Source of the DNA: Scenedesmus sp. ARA3
Taxonomy: Eukaryota > Chlorophyta > Chlorophyceae > Sphaeropleales > Scenedesmaceae
DNA: 17,753 nucleotides
Direction of reading: 5' to 3'
NCBI GenBank assembly: GCA_004335835.1
Contig: RWJK01001666.1
Span: 33,195-50,947, forward strand
Numbering within the stretch: the stretch's first letter is position 1; the number at the start of each line of letters is the position of its first letter. Positions 1 through 9,000 of the stretch are shown here, one piece after another. The notes under the pieces are model-generated. The model was not told the DNA's origin. It ran no database searches and saw nothing but the letters and a program-made list of their open reading frames with translations. Position numbers and translations under genes: made by a program.

Positions 1-490
1 GGGGGGGGCGCCGAACCCCGGTTGCTTGGGCCAACCGATTGCGCATGCTGCTGGGGGTGTTGCATGTTTGCAAGAAATGGGCGTTCGAATGTCGTGCCTT
101 GTAATCACTGCAAGGCGGTTGCAGCTGCATACGGCGGAGCTCTCGGCTTGCACAGGTGGCAGCTACTGCTTCACCCTGCAGTTCCCCACCTGCTTCAGTC
201 AGCTGTTGCTGCTGCACCAGCTGAAGTGCATACTTTGAGAGGATAGTTACTTGTGGGTCCTGGCACCATCATCTTAGACGGTAGAGCCACAACAGGGCGA
301 ACACACTTTGCAGCGGTTGCCGGCACTGGTTGGAGCGTCTGTGGGGAGCATGGAGGCTGCATTTAAAAAGTGGAGAAATGCTCGGGCAGGGGACCTCACA
401 AGTGCTGGCTACTGCTGCACGGCTGGGAGGTCATGAATGCGGCTGTGCTGCATGTGGTGGTACAGCTGCAGGTTGCATCAACAGCAGCAG

Positions 491-531
<41 letters not shown>

Positions 532-2047
532 CAGCAGACTGTGAGTGGCTGAAGTAGAGGTTGCAGCAGAACTTGGCAGCCGAATCATCTTGGTGGCACA
601 CCAGTTTACGGTAATACACACGCGGCTGTGTGTTGCTGGTGAAGAGGTTGAAGGCGGTTGCAGCAAAGCTTCAAGCTTCTGTCACCTTGGGCTGTGCACC
701 TGGGGTCTTGTCATGCATAACATAGGTTCTGTGTTGTAATCAATGAGGTTGTGCCTCCCAGCATTTAGGCATGGGCAACAGTGGGCAGCAACCATTTACC
801 TTCTGTCCTGCCGTGCAGTTCCTCTGATGGGCTGTTGTGTGGGCGCGCCTGCCCTGGGCATTAGCAGTGTCTTTGCTACTTTCATCTTCAGCTCGTATGT
901 TTAAGGCAGTGGCTTGCTTGGTAGCACGCATGCTGCTCCTACAAATCATGTCATGAGCACAACTATAGCTGTGTGGTGTGGCAGTTCTTTTGCTGAATTT
1001 TCCACCTTGTGTAGCTCTCTGTGTGGTTTGCCGCCGTCTGCTGCGTCAGTGGTGGCTTGCAGTCTGAATGGTGCACTGGTGCTGTTACTCGTGTCATGGT
1101 ATGCTGCTGGCGGTTGGTGTCGATGTTTGACATGGCAAGGGTTATGTATATTCTGCTTTCACCAGGAAACAACCGAGGCCTTGGATATCTCTCTGTACGC
1201 AGTTGAGGGCCGTGTTTAAAAGGAACTCTGCCCTCCTGCAACTTGTACGCCATCTGACTAATACTCATAATATGGGGCTGGGGGCACGCATGCACATATG
1301 ACTCAGCACAAGATGAGTTGCATGAATTGTGTTACATTGTGTTAAATTACGCGACATTGCATCAACTGCTAGTGACAGGGACACAGCCAATGTTGGCGTC
1401 TCCTACTTTTCTTGCTAGCTTGATAGAGCATGATGAAGCATGAGCTCCATGTTGTTGTATAGGATGTGGGGGTAATGGCATCCTGCAAGTCACGGTTCAA
1501 CTGGTGACAGTACTGATCACTGTCATCATCACGTCATACAGAACATGGGTCTGACCCGGTCTGCGCGTGCTATCCTTGCAAGATGATCTTGGTGCATTTT
1601 TCTGTCACAGCAGCACACAGCAGGCGGGCGTTGCTCTCCCTGTGCAGAGAATTACAACAGCGCCAGTGCCAGCTTCAGTCCTGCTTACATGTTTTTAAAT
1701 GCAAACTCACCCTTTACAACTGTGACGGTTCTTTGTGTCGCCACACTGGCGTGCTCTCCATGTGGAGAGGTGCAGCTAGTGGATGGGGAAAGTTCTTGGG
1801 TCGCTTGCTGTACAAAATGTCACTGCACCTCAAGCAGCAGGGAGAGTGTTGCGTGCAGCGACAATTTCATGCTGGAATCAGCCATGGTGTGAGCGCGATG
1901 GAATGCTGCGCGTGCGAAGAAGAAGAGGAATGCTGTGCTTGCAGTGGAAGTGTAACAGTCAACTGCAAGCGCCCACAACAACCTTATGTCCGCGACTGAT
2001 GAACTTGAACCGAAGGCGTTGCTGGTGTAAGTCACTGTTCAGTTTCT
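1..2047. other. No supported gene; upstream/intergenic region
   Basis: I find no open frame here with recognisable protein content or a convincing chain of splice sites. The window opens with a G run at 1-8. TGTAA motifs on the + strand at 100-104 and 735-739 could be poly(A) signals of a gene ending from the left. A CAG microsatellite lies at 492-530. A short perfect hairpin lies at 1505-1525 (TGACAGT stem, 7-base loop). The right part should contain the promoter and 5' UTR of the PRORP gene. A pyrimidine-rich stretch ending in TTTGCAG at 2047-2053 could be the acceptor of a 5' UTR intron, but no donor can be assigned with confidence. Confidence 0.5.
492..530. repeat. CAG/CTG microsatellite, about 13 units
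   Basis: An uninterrupted AGC/CAG run lies in apparently non-coding DNA. Translated, it would read poly-Ala, poly-Ser or poly-Gln on one strand and poly-Leu on the other, which explains the long spurious frames here. Similar CAG or CTG runs recur in this window in exon 2, exon 13 and intron 12 of the PRORP gene. Confidence 0.9.
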
Positions 2048-2116
2048 TTGCAGAGCAGCACGAAGTGGCATTATGCCAACAGCATCCAAATGAACCAGCA
2101 CTGCGTTTACAGTTCT

Positions 2117-2290
2117 ATGCCTATGCGCCGTGCGGGAGCAAGAATAGCACAGCTGTATAGAACCTGCTCCAACACGTTTTCGCTCGCCCCTCTGCGGCAC
2201 TGTGGCCTGCAGGCCGTACTTCAGCCTTTGCCGCCAGCTGCACGAAATAGCATAGCAGCAGGTGCCACGCGGAGGGTGGCGTTAAGTAAA
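2117..2290 (+). other. In-frame N-terminal extension of PRORP: candidate organelle transit peptide
   Basis: This stretch is open and in frame with the ATG at 2291. ATGs at 2117 and 2123 would add 58 or 56 residues. The extension has eight Arg, one Lys and no Asp or Glu, is rich in Ala, Ser and Leu, and begins MPMRRAGARIAQ. That composition is typical of a mitochondrial or chloroplast targeting peptide. The 2117 ATG has a poor context (T at -3, C at +4), while the 2291 ATG has a strong one (aaaATGG). Leaky scanning could therefore give a long organellar form and a short nuclear form. An ATG at 2090 is also in frame. Which start is used cannot be decided from the sequence. Confidence 0.55.
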
Positions 2291-2989
2291 ATGGTAACAG
2301 ATTCACCGGCATCCAAACGGGCGAGGCTACATGCAGGTGCGGCTGCCATGTGACACATCAGCCAGCAGCAGCAGTAGCACAGCAGCAGCACTGCAGCAGC
2401 AGCTTCGCTCAGCTGATGTGTGTTTCGTTGGACTTTTCGGCATCATGTGCATCAGGCAGCGACACTGTTTGCCGGCAGCTGCGGCTGCCATGCACACCGC
2501 AGAGCATGCTGTGAGTGACGTCACCCATCCACCAACCTTCCCTGCTGGTTAATTGCGCAGAGGCCGATGTCTCTACTGTTGCGGATGTCAAGGCAGCAGC
2601 CACAGCAGCACAGCAGGCAGCTCACACAGCAGCAGCTGCTGCTGCATCAGTTCCAGAGCCGCCTGCAGCGGCAAATGGAGACACGGTTATGCCTGATGCT
2701 GCTGCCGCAACACCCAGCAGGCGGCGGCGGCGCACACCCAGCCCAAGGAGGACGGCACAAAAGGCACCACAGGAACCTTCAGCAGCAGCAGCAGTAGATG
2801 CCGCAGCAGAAGGAGCATTAGAAACCAAAGCAGCAGCAACCAGCGGCAGAGTAGCAGCCTCTGCGTCAGGCAGTGCAGCTGATGTTGCATCAGGAGCACC
2901 TGCAGCAGCAGCTGGGCCAACACCAGGAGCTGCCATCTCAGATAAGCAGCAGGAGCAGCAGCAGCAGGGGCAGCAGCAGCCAAGTTCAG

Positions 2990-3020
<31 letters not shown>

Positions 3021-6000
3021 TCAGAAGCTGGGCAAGCGGGCAAGGCAGAAGAACCAGTCGCCAGTGAGTCCAGCTATGTGACATTGTTGTTGCTCAGCAG
3101 CCGCCGCATGACGCAGTTTATTTCGTTATAAAGCATTACTTATGTTACCTGAGCAACACTGTTGTGGCAGCACTCGCATGCCTCCTTGCTCCACTTGTCT
3201 TGCACAAGTCAATGACGCATGCAACATGAACCATCACGGTGCAGACGTGAAGTTTTCGTATGTTAACAGTGCCATCAGCTATCATCTGCCGCATAGCAGG
3301 CCAACAGCCGCCAGCGATTTCCACGCGCCGCACAGCACGGCCTTTACCAGTCACTTTCCCTCTAACATGTCATGTAACATGTTGTGTAACACACTTTGTG
3401 ATCCGCAGACGTACCAGATGGTGATTGGCATCCATCAGTGCATCAAGCGCAACCTGCCGCATGAGGCGCTGCACCTGTACAGCAGGATAAAGCAGCTGGA
3501 ACCTTCCAACAACATTGACACCAGCGTGCACAGCGCACTGCTGGGCCTGCTAATAGGTGCGTGACACTGAAGTAAATGCAGTACAGTTAGTTGGTGTGCA
3601 TCTGTACAGCAGGATAAAGCAGCTGGAGCCTTCCAGCAACATTGACACCAGCGTGCACAGCGCACTGCTAGGCCTGTTGATAGGTGAGAAATGCTGCGGT
3701 GCAGGCAGTACAGTTGGTTGGTGTGCATGTTACAGCAGGATAAAGCAGCTGGAGCCTTCCAGCAACATTGACACCAGCGTGCACAGCGCACTGCTGGGCC
3801 TGCTGATAGGTGAGTATTGCTGCGGTGCAGGCAGTGCAGTTAGTTGGTGTGCATAATACAGCAGAATCAAGCAGCTGGAGCCTTTTTGAAACATCAACAC
3901 CAGCGATTACAGCGCACTGCTGGGCCTTCTAATAGGTGTGTAACAGGCAATACAGGCAGTACATGGACAGTGCAGTCGCCAGTTGCCAGTTGCCAGTACT
4001 ACTGTTTGCGTAGTTGTTGCGCTGCTGTATGTGTTCGAGTGTAAGCTGATGCAGGTAAGGGCCATGTTAAACGTTCCACATGTTTTGTAAGCAGCTGCAT
4101 ATGCTGCATGCAGGCAAAGCATGGCAGTGGAGCGGCACCAGCGCCACCAGCACTGCCTGTTGCACTTTGCTCTCACCAGTTCCAACTGCTGTATATTTTC
4201 TTGCACTGGTGTGTCTGTGTGCTTGCTCACCTTTTGCAGGCAAGTGGCAGTGGGAGCTGCACCAGCCGCATCAGCAACGCTCTTTGTACCCTGCGCCTGC
4301 CATGTTTGATGTGCTGCATGCTGTCATATGGCTGTATTTGTGTGTTCTATTGTGTAATGCAGGCAAGTGGCAGTGGGAGCTGCACCAGCGCCACCAGCAC
4401 CTGCTGCGGCAGTACAGTCAGCAAGGCAGGGACACCGCGCCGCTGGATGCTGCAGCAGCCGCCATTGTGGCAGCCACGCTGCAGGCGCGAGAGCAGCAGC
4501 GGGACACGGACAGCAACATACTGGAGAAGATGTCGATGCCTACAAGTGAGCAACAGCAGCAGCAGCAGTGGGGTTAGCGACAGGGGAAGGGTGCTTGCAG
4601 GCTGTAGCAGGCCTGCAGATTTTATGGTGTGGCAGCAGCGCGACATGAACAGCAACATACCGGAGAAGATGTTTATGCCGTCAAGTGAGTGGCAGCAGCA
4701 GCAGCAGTAGCAGCAGGGTTAGGGGGAATAGGGGTGCTTGCAGGCTGTAGCAGGCCTGCAATCCATTGTGTGGCAGCAGCGCGACACGGACAGCAACATA
4801 CTGGAGAAGATGTTGATGCCTACAAGTGAGTGGCAGCAGCAGCAGCGGGGTTAGAGGTAAGTGGGGTGCTTGCAGGCTGTAGCAGGCCTGCAGATCAATG
4901 GTATGGCAGCAGCGCGGCACGGACAGCAACCTACTAGAGACGATGTCGATGCCGGCAAGTGAGTGGCAGCAGCAGGAGCAGCAGCAGCTGGATAGCCTGC
5001 TGGCTGGCAGTAGCAGGCTGGTGGTTGAGTGCTTATCTGATGGCCGCGCTGCCTTTTGCTGTACTGTGCTGCTGCAGCTGCTGGCGTGGAGCTGCCACCC
5101 GGGCTGGTCTGCCACATGTCGTGCTACGTGCATTGAGTTTTGCTGACATAGCCGCACTGCCTGTTGCTGTTATGTGCTGCTGCTGCTGCTGCAGCTGCTG
5201 GCGTGCAGCTGCCGCCTGGGCTGGTGTGCCACATGGAGGTGCAGGTGGAGCTGATGCGGGAGGACAAGCTCAAGGACAAGGCCTGGCTGGACGGTGAGTG
5301 TGTTATGTAACATTGTTATTTTTGTTACTTTATTTTATGCTCGTTAGATGTGATTTGGTGTATGTGTTGCATCAGCATGTTGGTGTGTGATGCAAGCTGC
5401 CAAAATTGTAGGCCGGCCAACAGCGCATTTCTTGTCGCCACTTGCTGTGCCTCTGTCTCTGCCTGCTGCTCTATGCAGGCTGCCGCTGCTGGCGCTGCTG
5501 CATCACCACCGTTCACGTACTCGTAAACCTAGCCGTACCACCCACTGCTTCTTGCCATGTGCAGGCCTGCTTGAGGGCATGCCGGCGGAGCGGCCGCCGC
5601 TGCTGGCGCTGCTGCAGGGCGCTGTGCCGCTGCTGCTGGCCGACCTTGAGGCTCAGGGCCAGGCGCTGGATGAGCAGCTGTACCTGCAGCTGGCACGCGT
5701 GGCTGGCATTATGGGTGACCCTGACAAGGTGCGGTTGCAGTGGCACTCATCATCAAATCAAATCGTACTCTGGATGGTGTTGTATGGTGTTGGGAGGTTT
5801 TAGCACCAGGATGCATTGTACCTGCAAGTGGCTGGCATCATGGGGGAGCCCGACAAGGTGGGCCTGATGTATTTCTGCCATATAGCACACAGCGCCGCAC
5901 GCCTTTGGCTACGCCAACCAAGCTGGCAGTGCACACATCATGTTTGACCGCAAGCCCGTGCATTCGCATGTCTCCTCTCTACTACTGTACGCATGCCAAG

Positions 6001-9000
6001 CACTCTGCCGCGGCCGTCCGGGAGAGGTCAATTGATGAGCATGCAACACATTGCCGCAGGCTTTTGACTATGCCAAGCAGCTGATAGCCGCCTGTGCATC
6101 GTGTTCAAACCTCTGATCTGCTCTGCTCTGCTTTGCTCTGCTCTGCTCGGCTGTGCCCGGCCAATGTATTGCAGGCTTTCGACTATTGCAGGCTTTCGAC
6201 TACGCCAAGCAGCTGGTGGCGGCACACCAGGCGGGAGGGCCATCTGCCTCCAAGCTGGCGCCACATGTTTGGCCACAAGCCCATGCAATTGACGTGTCTC
6301 CCTGCAACACACTGCCGCAGGCTTTCGACCACGCCAAGCAGCGGGTGGCCGCGTGGCACCTTGTTCACTTCTGTTCTGCTTTGCTCTGCTTTGTTCTCAT
6401 ATTCCCCTGTTGCAACACGCTGCCGCAGGCGTTTGACTATGCCAAGCAGCTGGTAGCGGCGCACCAGGCGGGCGGGCCGTCTGCCTCCAAGCTGGCACCA
6501 CGACTGAGGGACTTCCAGCCAGCACTGGTCGGATACGCGCTGAGCGGCAAAGCTGGGAAAGCTGCTGAAGTGATTGAGCTGGCGCTGCAGACCTGCACCC
6601 AGGACCTCACTGGTAGGCGATAGGGTTGTGTTGCATGCTTGGGTTTGTTTTGCACTGGGCTGCTTTGTTGCTGAGCGGGCTGGCTGGAAAAGCTGCGGAA
6701 GTAAGTGAGCTGGCGCTGCAGACCTGCACGCAGGACGTCACTGGTGAGTGATAGTGCTTTGCGAATAGAACTGTTTCGGGCTAGCCTGTGCTGTTGATGG
6801 GTGGGCAGGCTGGCAAGGATGCAGAGGTGAGTGAGCTGGCGCTGCAGACCTGCACCCAAGATCTCACAGGTGTGTGGCAGGGCTCTAGTGTCAGATGTTT
6901 TTTGGCCTGGCTTGAGGTGCAGAGCTCAACCTCAGTGGGAGACACTGTGAGCATTTGCTGGCTTGAGGCACCCAATGGACTGGCCCTGTGTGCTGGCCCC
7001 TGCCAATTTTTCAAAACTAATCAGCTGCTGCTGCTGCTGCAGAGCCCGAGTTTGCGCTGTGGCTGGAGGCCATCGCCAACGGCGGCAGCTACAGCCAGCT
7101 GGCTGATGCGCTGGCAGCCATGGCGGGCGAGCTCAACGCGGTGCGGGGCAGCACGCTGGCCCTGGTGGAGCACTTCTTTAAGTGAGCATTTGGGATTGGT
7201 TTTATTGAAGATTGTTAATCCAAGTTTAGTTTGCTGTGTGCTGCTGGAAAGTGCCATGTCTGCTGTATCCTGCTGTGTCGGTGGAGAGTTTCTCCCTAAG
7301 TACATGTGACTGTGCTGGGCATCTGTTGTGTTTGTTGTGGTCGGGTTGTTGACGGCCATGGCTGGCGAGCTCAACGCGGTGCGCGGCAGCACGCTGGCCC
7401 TGGTGGAGCGCTTCTTCAAGTGAGCGGCTCAGGGTGTGCTGCTATGAGGTATGGCAAGGTGTTTGCTGTTGATGATGTTGTGGCACTTCTCCAGGTCGCT
7501 GTATCGCTGCTGCTAGGTGTACGTCTATATGTGCACTGCCAGGTTGTTGAAGTGCCACAATCAGATCAGCTCACCGGTGCATGCTTGCATGTGTGTGAAG
7601 GAGCAAACAACGATTGTGCGATGAAATCTTCTGCGTGTGCTCATATGTGCTGCATGTTTTGTGTGCAGGTCTGAGCGCGCTGCTGCCGCGCTGGCTGCTG
7701 GCGGGCCGCTGGCTGGCCTAGGGAAGAGCAGCTGGCAGCTGCAGTGGGTGACACCAGATGAGCAGGGCAAGGTGGAGGAGGCAGGTGGGGCGGCAATGTG
7801 CACTTTTGCAGCACATTTGGTATAGATTCGTTCTAACCATAGACGGGACACTGGTGTGGATTGCCTGGGTCTTTTGTGATGCATGATTTGTTAGCACTCT
7901 GGGCAGTCTTCAGCGGTCAGGCCAGGTTACCACGTGACATGCAACGTATCTGCTGCGCATGCAGGTGGTGTGGCCCTGTAGATGCTTGACCTGTCTGACT
8001 CGATTTAGGTGCTTTGCCTTTCAAACCTTCACTACTACACCGTAACATATATACTATATGCTGCACCACTTGCAACTGCAGGTGGCGTGGCGCTGCAGAT
8101 GCTGGACCTGTCGGAGGCCGACTGGGCGGCCTTCGGGCAGCAGGTCAAGCAGCTGGCAGAGCAGCAGGAGAAGCAGGCAGGGAAGTTCCAGGTGAGCTGC
8201 TGCGGCTGCAAGCAGCGCTGCGGGGTTTGCTGTCCCAGCAATGCTGTTTATGTTGGTGTATGGGTATTGCGATCTGAGTGTCGGTCTGTGTGCACATGTC
8301 TTCTGGGACTGGCTGTTGCGCAATGGTTTTCTGGTGTGATGTGCTGCGCTGTTCACCTGCCTGCTGCAGCACCTCCCATGCTGACTTGCAGTTGGTTTTT
8401 TTGTTTGCCTAGTGGCTGCTCCCGCTTGCATGATGTGGCTGACTGGCTGCAGGTGTTTAGCGAATGGCTGGACCGCAACCGCCCTTTTAATTCGATGATC
8501 ATTGGGCCAGCTCATGTGCCAAAATTTGCCTGCTTCTGTGTTTGCTGATTTGTCTGCTGGTATGTTCCTTTACTCATTTCCGGCCGCAGGTCTTCTGCGA
8601 GTGGCTGGAGCGCAACGGCCCCTTTGACGTGATGATTGATGGCGCCAACGTGGCGCTGTGGGGCGAGAACTACGAGGGAGGCGCCTTCCGGCCAGACAAG
8701 ATACGCGTGATGTACGACGCAGTGCAGAAGCAGAGCCCCGACGCCAAAGTGCTACTGGTGAGCGACCACTCTGCACTCTCGTGCTGAGCAGCATTGCTGT
8801 GACTGTGATGACAGTAAGGGTGGCAGCGCATGAAGCAGGCAGCCAGCAGACCCCCGAGTTTGCTGCTGAGGGAGGCAGTCTGCTGCAGTACAGCACGGTG
8901 ACACCGTGTCACTAGGCCGCGGCAGTGTGCTGCCCGCTGGCCGCTGCAGGCAACCAGATGCTATCCTTGCGTTTGTGACGCCTAAGCAGCACTCCTGGAC

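Noticed and set aside
431..666. Minus-strand frames rich in poly-Leu or poly-Cys
   Set aside because: They are translations of the CAG/CTG microsatellite at 492-530 with no other coding sign.
1490..1530. tRNA-like T-arm (GGTTCAA) next to a hairpin
   Set aside because: No acceptor stem, anticodon arm or D-arm can be formed around it; it is only a local hairpin.
1583..1999. 138-codon open frame upstream of PRORP
   Set aside because: No recognisable family, no supporting splice structure, and composition like surrounding non-coding DNA.
2515..2560. ATG at 2515 as the start of the Ala/Gln-rich exon
   Set aside because: The exon joins in phase from the ATG at 2291 through a good donor (2337) and acceptor (2560), giving the basic N-terminal residues. 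The 2515 start would read intron sequence.
3435..3791. Minus-strand open frame with internal repeats (118 codons)
   Set aside because: It is the antisense shadow of the exon 3 array; its internal repeats are fully explained by that array.
3475..3935. CRISPR-like array or satellite
   Set aside because: The repeated units are coding exon ends plus intron in a eukaryotic gene. There are no short repeats with unique spacers.
3409..6871. Mutually exclusive cassette exons of the Dscam type
   Set aside because: Most copies carry only one splice site, or the wrong phase, and several have stops. They cannot replace the live exon as whole cassettes.
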